A stretch of DNA of 64,000 nucleotides, from contig NZ_VAUV01000010.1 of the NCBI RefSeq assembly GCF_005780165.1, forward strand, positions 62,001-126,000. Reading direction: 5' to 3'. A program made the position numbers and the translations under genes. Numbering within the stretch: position 1 is the first letter of the stretch; each line of letters starts with the position of its first letter. The notes under the pieces were generated by a model. The model made no database searches. It was not told the DNA's origin and saw only the letters and a program-made list of their open reading frames with translations. This DNA comes from Phragmitibacter flavus. GTDB lineage: Bacteria > Verrucomicrobiota > Verrucomicrobiia > Verrucomicrobiales > Verrucomicrobiaceae. Of the stretch, positions 8,949 to 18,075 are shown piece after piece.

Positions 8949-9700
8949 AATTTTTTGGGTTCCATCCAGAGCCATGACATCTTGACCGGGCGCCACTCGC
9001 TGACGGCCCAGTCCAGATAAGATTGAGGAAGAAGCGATGTGGCCATGGTCCGCCATGGAAAATCCTCAGTGGAGCGAGGCTCTTGCCAAATGTGAGAAAT
9101 TTTGTGGGTGGTATTGAATCGATCAATCAAAGTCTGAGTGATGTCGGGGACCAAAAAATCGTGTAATTCGACCAGAATGGTTGAATGAATCAATTGGGGA
9201 ACAACGCTTGGATCCAGCAATTGTTTTTCATATCCCTCAACGTCGCATATCACGGCGACCGAGTCCTCATCTTGTAAAAGTTTAAACAGATCGGAAGTTT
9301 CACACTTGCCGCGGATCGAAACGCGCTCAGCAACACCATTTGACTCCGACATCTCACGAAGGGTGTCATGGGCAGATAATTCCATTTCAAATGCGACCAC
9401 TTTTGCGTTGGGCAGTCGTCGAGCCATGCCTACCGCGTAATAACCTTCCGCTGCCCCGACATCGACCACCATCGAAGGTGAATTTGCGATCAAGCTCTCA
9501 ATGCAAGAGACCAGCTCTCGTTCGTAAATGCCGAGCAATTTTGGAATATAGGCGCTGCCTTGGGACTTCCTGGCGTAGCGCATCCCTGCGAAAGGCCCAT
9601 TCATTACTGAGTTGAATGATCTCTTCTGGGTAAGGTGGGTCAAATATCCAATTGGTCGAAATCGTTCAGGGATGATTTTGCGAAGATAGGAGGCAAGCAT
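8945..9700 (-). CDS. SAM-dependent methyltransferase, divergent FkbM-like
   Basis: A 251-residue protein with a class I methyltransferase core: SMVVDVGAAEGYYAVGMARR is the SAM-binding motif, KVVAFEMELSAHD the second strand, and VICDVEGYEKQLLD replaces the FkbM KIDVEG motif. The last third (FPWRTMATSLLPQSY, SEWRPVKMSWLWMEP) is not one I recognise. It is shorter and more divergent than the neighbouring FkbM proteins, so the substrate may differ. Four-base overlap with the downstream methyltransferase gene indicates coupled translation and perhaps successive methylation of one repeat unit. Confidence 0.75.
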   Translation of the reverse strand: MLASYLRKIIPERFRPIGYLTHLTQKRSFNSVMNGPFAGMRYARKSQGSAYIPKLLGIYERELVSCIESLIANSPSMVVDVGAAEGYYAVGMARRLPNAKVVAFEMELSAHDTLREMSESNGVAERVSIRGKCETSDLFKLLQDEDSVAVICDVEGYEKQLLDPSVVPQLIHSTILVELHDFLVPDITQTLIDRFNTTHKISHIWQEPRSTEDFPWRTMATSLLPQSYLDWAVSEWRPVKMSWLWMEPKKL

Positions 9701-9737
9701 TGAAAAATTTAAACTGGTTTTTTAAGCGAAACAGAAC

Positions 9738-10706
9738 TCAAGCGTCCGTCCTGTTTGTGCCAAGTTCGGTTTCCATACGTCTTGCCACTGCGGCTGGAAT
9801 CTGTTTGGGATAAGCACCGTCTGGCCAGCCGGTTCGGGTCTGATCAAGGATGGGAAGGAGAAAGGCATGGGCCAATCGCTGAAGAGAACGGATGGCGGGT
9901 TTTGCGAGATGATTGGATTGATGAACCTCCGGTAGTTCCGTTTCCGGCAGCCAGTAGTGTAAACCAGGGGCGTCGTCGGGAGTGATGAGATTCTCCCATT
10001 CGCCCATTGCCCAATGATGCAACTCGGGTGCGCTCCAGTTGGAACGATTGTCTTGATCGGCCATCATCATTGCTCGAAGAAAACAGCGCCGCTCCAGCTG
10101 AACGGGGTCGCGGTGGGCGTAGTGCCGAATTGGAAGACGTTCAGCGGCAAGATAACCGGCGTTGTATGGAAAGGACACCGACGGCGGCCAATGCATGGTG
10201 TCGCGGTAACGACACATCCTCGGTTCCGAATAAACACTGGGTTGATACCAACGTCTCCTTTCTTCAATTGGTTTAATCCGGTCGGTCATGGACTCTTTCC
10301 CCTCATTCCATGCGTCGACTTCAGATTTCAGAAGAACAAAGTTGTAATACTGGTGGTAAACTATTGTTTCGTAGGGACGCAGGCGCTCCTTAACAAAGAG
10401 GGGAGGGGGAACATGATGAAACTCGTCAGCGTCAACTCGGAGAAACCAGTCTCCAGTTCGCATTATTTGTCGTGCTTGATGAAAAATCCAACCTCTTACA
10501 ATGGTATCGTTAAAGTATACCGGGTCCCTTCGAAGAGGAACAATGCGTCGCTCAATTTGCGCCAGATCACAAACGATTTCCCAAGTTCCATCCACACTAC
10601 CGGTGTCAAACACGTAGATAAAGTCCGACCACGTCAAAAGATGTCTTATCGATTGTTCAATGATTTCGGCCTCGTCTCGAACAGGTAGCAGGCTAAAGAA
10701 TCTCAT
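9738..10706 (-). CDS. Family 2 glycosyltransferase
   Basis: GT2-type protein whose fold starts at MRFFSLLPVRDEAEIIEQS, followed by FIYVFDTGSVDGTWEI and WFLRVDADEFHHV with the metal-binding DxD. The rest is rich in aromatic residues and prolines. I place the start at ATG 10706 (322 residues) because it begins the first beta strand and leaves 31 bases to the upstream gene. The frame stays open to ATG 10847, but that would overlap the methyltransferase gene by 110 bases; ATG 10760 is an intermediate option. None has a strong Shine-Dalgarno. Confidence 0.8.
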   Translation of the reverse strand: MRFFSLLPVRDEAEIIEQSIRHLLTWSDFIYVFDTGSVDGTWEIVCDLAQIERRIVPLRRDPVYFNDTIVRGWIFHQARQIMRTGDWFLRVDADEFHHVPPPLFVKERLRPYETIVYHQYYNFVLLKSEVDAWNEGKESMTDRIKPIEERRRWYQPSVYSEPRMCRYRDTMHWPPSVSFPYNAGYLAAERLPIRHYAHRDPVQLERRCFLRAMMMADQDNRSNWSAPELHHWAMGEWENLITPDDAPGLHYWLPETELPEVHQSNHLAKPAIRSLQRLAHAFLLPILDQTRTGWPDGAYPKQIPAAVARRMETELGTNRTDA

Positions 10707-10737
10707 TCGATCACGTGCGAGATAGTTGCGGAGCAGT

Positions 10738-11529
10738 TTAATGGAAAGCGATTCGATCATTCTCTGATCGAAGCCGGCAAAAAATATCTCCATACCCCTC
10801 CGTGAGATCGACTCCCAGAGAGTTCGGAAAACTCCGCTGAAAATCATTGACTGGCATCCAATCAGTCAACGCCATTTTGGCGGAGCTTGCTTCTCTGAAA
10901 TTGCAATCGTAGGCTCCAAGAGTGGAAATTTGATCAAGAGCCAATTTTGCGGATGGAAGTTCAGAAGGTGAACTATGAAATTCAAAGGAGATCAGTGGTA
11001 TTGGATGACTTAGTCCTCGCAAGATTTGTAATTCCCAGCCTTCAGCATCGATTTTGCAATAGTGAGGTCTGCCGTGTATTGCAATTTGTCGATCTAATGT
11101 TGATACTGAGATAGTGGACGATCCAACGGTGTCTCCCTCCCAATCGCTTCTGAGTGATGAGGTTTGATCAAATGAGGAAATGAAGAGAGTTCTAGATTCC
11201 TCGGTCTCACCAAGTCCGAGGGGCAAAATCAATAGATGATTCGTAGGACGGCAGACGTGACGGATTTCTGAGTGAAGTTCAGTTTGAGGTTCAAAAGCGA
11301 TGATGTGAGCTCCCAAATTTGAGAAGACTTCGGCACTCTGTCCACGGTTGGCTCCCACATCGAAAACCAGATCACCTGGACCGATGAGTTTGCTGTAGAA
11401 TTGAAGCAGTTGATGATGGGTATCGTTTTTGCGGAGTCGGTAGAGGCAATTCCGGACAAACCGGAAAAGTCCAATCTTGACCAGAAAATAGCGAACCTGA
11501 TTTCGTAGTATCAGTCGGGTTGCCTTCAT
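10738..11529 (-). CDS. FkbM family methyltransferase
   Basis: A 263-residue SAM-dependent methyltransferase. The core motifs are LVFDVGANRGQSAEVFSNLG (SAM loop), AHIIAFEPQTELHSEI, HYCKIDAEGWELQILRG (FkbM acidic motif) and PLISFEFHSSPSELP. The N-terminal 45 residues are basic and aromatic, as in membrane-associated members of the family. The ATG at 11529 abuts the stop of the upstream GT4 gene without a gap. Likely role: O-methylation of a sugar on the lipid-linked repeat unit, blocking or marking a hydroxyl. This is the second of three clear FkbM paralogues in the cluster. Confidence 0.88.
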   Translation of the reverse strand: MKATRLILRNQVRYFLVKIGLFRFVRNCLYRLRKNDTHHQLLQFYSKLIGPGDLVFDVGANRGQSAEVFSNLGAHIIAFEPQTELHSEIRHVCRPTNHLLILPLGLGETEESRTLFISSFDQTSSLRSDWEGDTVGSSTISVSTLDRQIAIHGRPHYCKIDAEGWELQILRGLSHPIPLISFEFHSSPSELPSAKLALDQISTLGAYDCNFREASSAKMALTDWMPVNDFQRSFPNSLGVDLTEGYGDIFCRLRSENDRIAFH

Positions 11530-12798
11530 TTAATAAGTTGATCCTTGAGTTTGCTTCTCTGGCATGGACAATAAAGCCCTCACAAGCCTCTCACCATACT
11601 GCTCCCATGTAAACTCGGAGGCGCGCTTGCGGGCGGCAACCGACAGTAGATCCCGGCGTTCGCGATTCTCGACCAGTGATTTGATCGCCTCGACAAGCGC
11701 ATTCACATCCCGCTTTGGAACAATGATTCCTTCGATCCCGTCGCGGGCGACCGATCCCGAATCCATTGTCGTAACGACAGGAAGTGCCGAAGCCAAAGCT
11801 TCGTAAGTCACTTCCGCAGATCCTTCTGCCAATGATGGAAGCACAAAAATGTCCGCCTGCTGATACTCTTCCTTGATTTGTGAGCGGGGAATTCTACCCA
11901 AGAACGTAAGGTGGTCGCAGATGGATTGATTTCGTATTGAGTCCTCGACGTGTCCGGCAACACGAAATTCGTAGTGATAGCCTTGCCTAGTCAACTCAGC
12001 CGCAGCCATAGCCAAATAATGAATACCCTTTCTTAGTTCGGCAGTTCCTACAAACAAAATCCTCCCTGGAATGGGATTGGGTTGCAGGGTCAACCATTCG
12101 GCCTTCACTCCATAAGGAACGATGGCCGTCAAGTTGCGCGAAATGTTCCAGTTTTCAACCAAGTCATCGGCGACACACTCTGAAGGGCAGATGTAAAAAT
12201 CCGCATGGGTAAGAGGTGAGCGTTCAAAGCCATACTTGTAGACAATCTTCTCGTGGTCCGCAGATTTCGGTTCCCACTCCGGAAATTTTCTGCGTTCTTC
12301 CGAGATAAGCTTGCTGGTGCTGACAAGGATGTAGACTTCAGAAACGACTTTTAGCCCTCGTTGCCGGGCGTCCTGCAACATTGGAGTAAACTCGCTCAAC
12401 ATGATGTATAAATGAGTTGCTTTTCCGTAACCGTAAGTCGAAGCCGCCAGGCCAAGATCGACATTTCTTTCCAAGTCTAACTTGGATCGAGTGTCTGGAT
12501 CTTTGCGGCTCCACACACTTTTCCACACCCAACGAAGATTGGGGCGTGCAAACGTGAAAGTAACTGGGAGCAATTCTTCCGGAATTCTTCGATTAATCAA
12601 TCGACGGAATTTCTCTCCGGCCACAGGAAGAAATCTTCCCCAAGCCAGCCATTTCCCCCAACCGGAATTACCTGAGACATCGGTATACAGGCGTTCCAGC
12701 AATCCTGCTTGATGCAGAATGTAGGGGACAGCGTAGCCTCGTCGTGCCCCAGTTTGAGCCACGATGTAGCGCGGGGCGGGTAAATTTATCCGTGACAT
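11530..12798 (-). CDS. Family 4 glycosyltransferase
   Basis: A 422-residue GT-B enzyme. The N-terminus has an unusual shared pattern, AQTGARRGYAVPYILHQAG with YTDVSGNSGWGKW, that is also found in the GT encoded at 16775-18013, so the two are paralogues of one subfamily. The donor domain has GRILFVGTAELRKGIHYLAM, FRVAGHVEDSIRNQ, LGRIPRSQIKEEYQQADIF and PSLAEGSAEVTYEALASALPV. The catalytic E-x7-E-like spacing is retained. Linkage and sugar are unknown. It is followed directly by the FkbM gene at 11529. Confidence 0.88.
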   Translation of the reverse strand: MSRINLPAPRYIVAQTGARRGYAVPYILHQAGLLERLYTDVSGNSGWGKWLAWGRFLPVAGEKFRRLINRRIPEELLPVTFTFARPNLRWVWKSVWSRKDPDTRSKLDLERNVDLGLAASTYGYGKATHLYIMLSEFTPMLQDARQRGLKVVSEVYILVSTSKLISEERRKFPEWEPKSADHEKIVYKYGFERSPLTHADFYICPSECVADDLVENWNISRNLTAIVPYGVKAEWLTLQPNPIPGRILFVGTAELRKGIHYLAMAAAELTRQGYHYEFRVAGHVEDSIRNQSICDHLTFLGRIPRSQIKEEYQQADIFVLPSLAEGSAEVTYEALASALPVVTTMDSGSVARDGIEGIIVPKRDVNALVEAIKSLVENRERRDLLSVAARKRASEFTWEQYGERLVRALLSMPEKQTQGSTY

Positions 12799-12870
12799 GG
12801 TGCCGGGGATTGGGGGCGGATTTTGGTTGCTGATATGGTCAAGACCGCAGTCAAAACATCAGTGCAAAAA

Positions 12871-15756
12871 CTAATCGGGAGAAGAAGTTTTCTTAACGGT
12901 GATTTTGACGAACCCGATGTCGCCGGACGGTGACCAAGCGTAAGTCTTGATGAATTGACTCGAAAAAGTTTGACTCAAGATCTGTTGTTCATCGATGTCG
13001 GCGTCCGACCAATCGACGAGATCAATACTGGTTTCAACAGTCAGTGAGATGTCAGAATTCCATCGGGAGCGCTCGTAAGTAATTTCGAACACTGGGGGGA
13101 ACTCATCGAGTCCTGGAACAAGTGCATACTCGAATGGTTGTGGTAGCACGGTGATAGCAGAGTGCCCGAATGCATATTTGAGAAGGTTTGAATTCCCATC
13201 GTTCAAATACGAGGATCCAGGCCCGCTAATGGCAGGATTCTGCAATTCATCTTCTGTGAAGTTTTCTGTTTGCCAATCTTCGAAAGTCACTGGGGGAGAT
13301 TCAAATGCACCTATATCGTTCCTTTTTTTGAACGTGCCTCCTGTGTAGTCTTTAAGTGGGCCGATATTAGCCCCCGCATTGATAAGAGGGCTTCCAAGAG
13401 TAGGGCGGAGTAAATCCAATTGAAGATTTGTCGCGAGGAAGCTGCCACTGTCGAAACCCAAGCTCTGCCATTGGGCATGGCTGCGATTTGCTGATGTGCT
13501 TCCGTTGAAATACTGGTAAACGAGGTTGCTTGTTCCTAGCTGGTAGGCATTGGTGCTTAAAGTCAATTGGTCCGTTTGCCGAAGATTGGCAAACACATTG
13601 GCACCAGAAACATTGAAGGGCATCAAAACCAAATTGTTGACAAAAGTTAACTCCAATTGGTTCTGCCTTGTGAAGAGTGCGGCTTGAGGGACCCCTCCGT
13701 GAAGATCGACTACTCCCCTTGCATCGATAGTGCAACCTTGAAGGTCCACATTTCCGGCAACAGGGTTCACTCTAAGGCTGCCTTCAATAAGGTGGATACA
13801 GTTTCGCTCGGTGAGCGAGCGACCAAATATCACCCTGTTCATTCCATGGAAATAGCTCTCATGAGCAATGACAGCCGCATGCATGTCCAGAGATCCGCAT
13901 CGCGTCCTCTCGAGATAAACGGTCTTAACGCCATCTCCTTGGATGTTTCCGATACCAAAATCACAGTCGATAAATTCGAACAGCTCGAACTGATCAGGTT
14001 CGTTGGGAGTTCCAAGATTGTGCGAGTAAAACACTGGATAAAATTGGGTCATTACTCCTTCTGTAGATCCTATCACCCCTGCATTGGCAACAGATCGACA
14101 GCGATGAAATCGGTGGGTAATTCCCAAATCGAGTGGCTGGTGATTAAACGACACGAAGACAGTCTGCCCTCCGGCTCCAGCATATGGCGATCCTTGTTCG
14201 CATTGAACATCTTCAATCAAGACATCATCTCCAGGCCCTCCCTGAACAATGCTCAGATTGTGTTTGGATCCATAGTAGAGATATGAGTGTTTATAGACGG
14301 TCCTGCCGGGGGGGGCTCCAAATCCCACGCAGTAGCCTCCAATTGGGTCATTATCCGTGGATCGAGCCAGGCAAGTTTTCCCGAGATGGATGTCTTCAAT
14401 GTGCAAATTAGGGGCACTCAGGATCATCGCCCCTCCATCAGCATAGTAGTAACTTCGTTCATATTTTTTTCCATCGATTCGGGGATCTGTGCTCCCAAAC
14501 GGATGAACATAAAGCGTAGAACCATCAGTCCAGAAGGAACCTGGGGTGGACGCCAATTGATCTTTTACCGATTCGAAGGTTGCTCCTGTCGGATGATGCA
14601 TAAATTTATCGTCTTCCCACAGAACGACATGGTCTTGGGTGTCAGCGGTGGAAAAAACTTTCGATGTTGCAGTCGGACTCCACGAATTGTTTGGCAAAGT
14701 TCTCTGTGCCTTGATGCGAATCCATTCCTGACCTTCAGCGGCTTTGACATTCAGGCCCGGTGTGGAGATACGGAAAGAGGTTCCTTGGAGATCCAACTCC
14801 TCTCCTCCGGTGTCTATGATAAGAACATTGCCTTGTTCATAGGAGTCTGCTGCAAACATTCCTGTGAATTGTCCCTCAATGTTAAGCTTCTCGGCAGTTT
14901 TCCAAGCTTTGGCGGGCGTGGTGCCGTCCGCAGAATCATTTCCGTTAAGGGGATCGCAATACCAAGTAAAGTTTGTGGTGGGCTCGATCAGCTCTTGAGG
15001 GTAGGCGATATCACTAAAATCTGGATTGCTGAACGTGTAAACGGAAGGGGCGCCCAAACGTCCTTTGAGACCAGTCCCGAAAGTTCGGGTTCCGGCAAAC
15101 ATTTGTCCTAGGTTCGAGATGCCGATGTTTGCGTCGTTCAAGTTTGCAAAATTCTGCATTGGCTGACCTGGGTATTTGTAGTAATATTTCAGGTCCGCGA
15201 CTGAGCCGTTTTTGAGGTGTGTGGCCACGCCAAGATAGATCCAACGATTTTTCCACTCGACGTCAACAGGTATGAACACGTTGGTGAAGTGGATGGCTGC
15301 GGTTAGTTTGTCATTACGAATGCAAATTAGAGGAGACAAGACTCCTTCAGCGCTCAGCTGGCATAAGATATCGGCTTGTGATCCACTGACTTCTTTCAAA
15401 TAGAACCATGCGCCAACAAAAATTTTTGTTTCTAGTTGAGAATCAAAAATGAAGCGTCCGAAGGCGGAGGATGCTTGTTCTCGAAGATCTGCGCTAGCGG
15501 GCGAGCCTGACACAAGACGCGGTCCACCAGCGCGCATGTGCAAAGTTCCTGTCACTTCATGAAAGTTTGTCCCAGGCTGAGCAGAGGTTAGTGATCCCGT
15601 GGTGGAAAAGAGCTCGCGATGCAGAAGATTCATTTCTGCATTGGTTTGAGCCAGCGCGAAAGCGAAAACGAGGGCAATCGAAATTGATACGATGAACGAG
15701 CGTGCCCCAGACCGCGAATGACCTTGCTTCGATGGTGAGAATGGAAATGCGGGCAT
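12871..15756 (-). CDS. Secreted right-handed beta-helix protein (961 aa)
   Basis: Large exported protein. A basic N-terminus and hydrophobic stretch (SFIVSISIALVFAFALAQ, about residues 20-38) form a signal peptide. Residues 60-240 look like a concanavalin/LamG-like sandwich (FIFDSQLETKIFVGAWF). WYCDPLNGNDSADGTTPAKA (about 265-285) is the typical opening of DUF1565/parallel beta-helix proteins, and repeated short strands follow to about residue 800. The C-terminus has the phrase NLLKYAFGHS, common in Verrucomicrobia secreted proteins, then a small beta domain. No catalytic motif is obvious. Inside a polysaccharide operon it could be a lyase, a glycan-binding surface protein or a depolymerase; I do not assign one. 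Confidence 0.7.
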   Translation of the reverse strand: MPAFPFSPSKQGHSRSGARSFIVSISIALVFAFALAQTNAEMNLLHRELFSTTGSLTSAQPGTNFHEVTGTLHMRAGGPRLVSGSPASADLREQASSAFGRFIFDSQLETKIFVGAWFYLKEVSGSQADILCQLSAEGVLSPLICIRNDKLTAAIHFTNVFIPVDVEWKNRWIYLGVATHLKNGSVADLKYYYKYPGQPMQNFANLNDANIGISNLGQMFAGTRTFGTGLKGRLGAPSVYTFSNPDFSDIAYPQELIEPTTNFTWYCDPLNGNDSADGTTPAKAWKTAEKLNIEGQFTGMFAADSYEQGNVLIIDTGGEELDLQGTSFRISTPGLNVKAAEGQEWIRIKAQRTLPNNSWSPTATSKVFSTADTQDHVVLWEDDKFMHHPTGATFESVKDQLASTPGSFWTDGSTLYVHPFGSTDPRIDGKKYERSYYYADGGAMILSAPNLHIEDIHLGKTCLARSTDNDPIGGYCVGFGAPPGRTVYKHSYLYYGSKHNLSIVQGGPGDDVLIEDVQCEQGSPYAGAGGQTVFVSFNHQPLDLGITHRFHRCRSVANAGVIGSTEGVMTQFYPVFYSHNLGTPNEPDQFELFEFIDCDFGIGNIQGDGVKTVYLERTRCGSLDMHAAVIAHESYFHGMNRVIFGRSLTERNCIHLIEGSLRVNPVAGNVDLQGCTIDARGVVDLHGGVPQAALFTRQNQLELTFVNNLVLMPFNVSGANVFANLRQTDQLTLSTNAYQLGTSNLVYQYFNGSTSANRSHAQWQSLGFDSGSFLATNLQLDLLRPTLGSPLINAGANIGPLKDYTGGTFKKRNDIGAFESPPVTFEDWQTENFTEDELQNPAISGPGSSYLNDGNSNLLKYAFGHSAITVLPQPFEYALVPGLDEFPPVFEITYERSRWNSDISLTVETSIDLVDWSDADIDEQQILSQTFSSQFIKTYAWSPSGDIGFVKITVKKTSSPD

Positions 15757-15803
15757 GACAATATATTTTGCTAAGCAGAAATTTTTTGTTCGATCACCGA
15801 GGT

Positions 15804-16724
15804 TTATGCAATCTCCGTGGCGAGGCCAAATTTCTCTCTAAAATCGCTGACATGATGGATGGGATTTCTCGCAAGACGCATCCATCTGAAGTAGGTGGGC
15901 CAAGCAATGGGAGAACGAAGCTGCAAACATCTTCCGAGTCCTTTGAGGGCTGACCACCACCATACTGGCTCTTTGGCAATCCAAAGGGGCCCTTGGGTGG
16001 CCGAGTGCAAAAGCTGCCGCACGATTCGATAAAAGGAAACCGGAAACACCCATGGCAGAGGGCACCGAATCCAGACACTCCAAAGCTCGTTGCGCGCATT
16101 GTAGTGGTGATTCTTGAGTTCACTTCGGTTGACGCTTGTGTAGTGGTGGCGGATCACCATGGAGGGTTCGAACCAAACGCCTCTCTTTTGGCCATAAGAT
16201 TGCAAGGCATAGTCTGGCTCTTCGTAACAATGGAAGAACATACCCGGAAAGCCGGGAGATTTTAGATAGAAACTTCGCCGCATGGCCGCAACCGCGTTGG
16301 CGTATGCAGACACATAATGACCCTCGCTGTCTGGAGACTGGGATGAATTCGCGAAACCCCCCCCATCACGCAGTTCTGGAAACGTGATGACGGACGCTTC
16401 AGGATGAGCCTCAAAGAGAATGGGCAGGCGAGCGAAAAAATCATCGTCAAGAGGGTAGCTGTCGTCATCGAGACTTAACACCAGTTCGCCCGTGGCCCGT
16501 CGCAGCATGTGATCGCGCGAAGCGATTGAGCCAAGACCGGAAGAGTTGATGGTGAGCTGACAGTGACTGAAGTTTTGTTGAACCATGACTGCCGTTTCAT
16601 CAGTGCATCCATCCGCCGTGATAAGAATCTCTTTTGGCGGGGGATTCATCTGGGAAAGGCGCAGCAGTGTCCGCCGAAGCACTTCGCAACGGTTTCGGCT
16701 GGTGATCATGACCGTGACATCCAT
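15804..16724 (-). CDS. Family 2 glycosyltransferase
   Basis: GT-A glycosyltransferase of 306 residues. MDVTVMITSRNRCEVLRRTL begins the fold; ILITADGCTDETAVMVQ binds the nucleotide; ELVLSLDDDSYPLDDDFF carries the DxD region; MFFHCYEEPDYALQSYGQ matches the conserved ED-x-D acceptor/base loop of rhamnosyltransferase-like GT2 enzymes. The C-terminus has amphipathic basic helices (FYRIVRQLLH, YFRWMRLARNP), suggesting peripheral membrane contact. It lies 50 bases downstream of the GT4 gene and 47 bases upstream of the beta-helix gene. Confidence 0.9.
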   Translation of the reverse strand: MDVTVMITSRNRCEVLRRTLLRLSQMNPPPKEILITADGCTDETAVMVQQNFSHCQLTINSSGLGSIASRDHMLRRATGELVLSLDDDSYPLDDDFFARLPILFEAHPEASVITFPELRDGGGFANSSQSPDSEGHYVSAYANAVAAMRRSFYLKSPGFPGMFFHCYEEPDYALQSYGQKRGVWFEPSMVIRHHYTSVNRSELKNHHYNARNELWSVWIRCPLPWVFPVSFYRIVRQLLHSATQGPLWIAKEPVWWWSALKGLGRCLQLRSPIAWPTYFRWMRLARNPIHHVSDFREKFGLATEIA

Positions 16725-16774
16725 ACAAGGGTCCAGGTTTTAGGTTCGATTTGGCGGGCTGATCAGATTCAACA

Positions 16775-18013
16775 TTACTTGTCTGAACGACCAGCATCGT
16801 GCAGGGACAACAAGGTTTTAGTCAGTGTTTTCTGATGGTTTTCCCACGTATACTGGCGGGCGCGAATGCGGGCTGCCTCTGACATGCTTCGTCTGAGATT
16901 GCGGTCAGTTGTCAATTTGATCATGGCAGCCGACAACGCCTCAATATCCCGGGGTTCCACCACGAAACCGGAGACGCCGTGCTCAACGATGTCCGCACAA
17001 TACGGGGAACAGATGACCGGGACACCGGCTGCCATGGCTTCGAGAACAACGCTTCCAAACGAGTCGGAGAGGGTGGGGAAGACCAGGATGTCCGCATCAG
17101 CATAGAGCTGATCAATTTCAAACCTTGGAACCCGTCCTAAAAATTTGATTTGGTTGCAAGCTGGTTGCTGCTTCACCAGTTGAGTCGCATTGCCCGCCGC
17201 AGTATACTGATGTGGGCTGGGTTGAGAAACCTTGGAAACGATCTGCGTGGCCTCCGCAAAATAATGAAACCCTTTTGAGATGGTGCAGCTTCCGACGAAT
17301 AAGATCTTTCCAGCAACTGGTTGATTCTCAATGCTGAAAAATTCGTCGCCTATTCCATAAGGAACCACATGAATTCGATCCTCAGGAAACAGGCGCTCTT
17401 TGATGATATCCTCTTTGACTGAAATCGACGGTGTTATCAAGTCATCGGAAAATTTACACAAACCATCACGGAATTTCTCCAAGGCGATCGTTGATGCCGG
17501 AGGTTTGATGTTTTCCCAATCTGGAAAAAGGACCTGCTCCTGTTCATGAATGCGGGACAAGGTTGGCTTGACGTAGATTTCTGAGACAACGTGTTTTCTT
17601 TTCGTCTGAACACGCCTTAAAAATTGTGGGGACCATCCCTGGGAAGAATAGATCATGTTACAATCGCGATCCCCCTCCCATGCCATTAACAGTCCCAATG
17701 CGTGGGCGTCGGTGTAATTTGCAATCTTGGCTGTGATGAGGTTTTCCACCATCGCCCCTACAGGAAATGAGCGCGTGTAGGGGAGGACTTCATGGGGCAC
17801 CGTTCGATTTTTCAGGAGTTTAAACGAAGTGCCAAATTTTGGAAGGTGTGACAATAGCGAGACTCTTTTTCCCAGTCCCTCATTTCCGCAGGCGTCGGTA
17901 TAAAAGCCTCCGAGCATGCCACTCCTGGCAAGAGCCAATGGGACGGCATAGTTATGGCGGGCACCGTTCTGAAGAACGAGAACACGGCAGTCACCAGGTT
18001 TTTCATGACGCAT
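16775..18013 (-). CDS. Family 4 glycosyltransferase
   Basis: GT-B enzyme of 412 residues and a paralogue of the protein at 11530-12798 (shared N-terminal pattern VLQNGARHNYAVPLALARSG and YTDACGNEGLGKR). Donor domain: GKILFVGSCTISKGFHYFAE, LGRVPRFEIDQLYADADIL, FPTLSDSFGSVVLEAMAAG, ending in REYTW-like QYTWENHQKTL. The open frame reaches TTG 18040, but ATG 18013 begins a better N-terminus, so I use it; neither has a clear ribosome-binding site. Presence of two related members implies two similar but distinct linkages or a duplicated step. Confidence 0.87.
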   Translation of the reverse strand: MRHEKPGDCRVLVLQNGARHNYAVPLALARSGMLGGFYTDACGNEGLGKRVSLLSHLPKFGTSFKLLKNRTVPHEVLPYTRSFPVGAMVENLITAKIANYTDAHALGLLMAWEGDRDCNMIYSSQGWSPQFLRRVQTKRKHVVSEIYVKPTLSRIHEQEQVLFPDWENIKPPASTIALEKFRDGLCKFSDDLITPSISVKEDIIKERLFPEDRIHVVPYGIGDEFFSIENQPVAGKILFVGSCTISKGFHYFAEATQIVSKVSQPSPHQYTAAGNATQLVKQQPACNQIKFLGRVPRFEIDQLYADADILVFPTLSDSFGSVVLEAMAAGVPVICSPYCADIVEHGVSGFVVEPRDIEALSAAMIKLTTDRNLRRSMSEAARIRARQYTWENHQKTLTKTLLSLHDAGRSDK

Positions 18014-18075
18014 GAGAAATATACGGCTGCCGGTCTTCAACGGCGTTTAATCAAAATATCGAAGAAGCCAAAAAG

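Noticed and set aside
9738-10847. GT2 gene starting at 10847
   Set aside because: This would overlap the upstream FkbM gene by 110 bases; the GT2 fold begins at the ATG at 10706.
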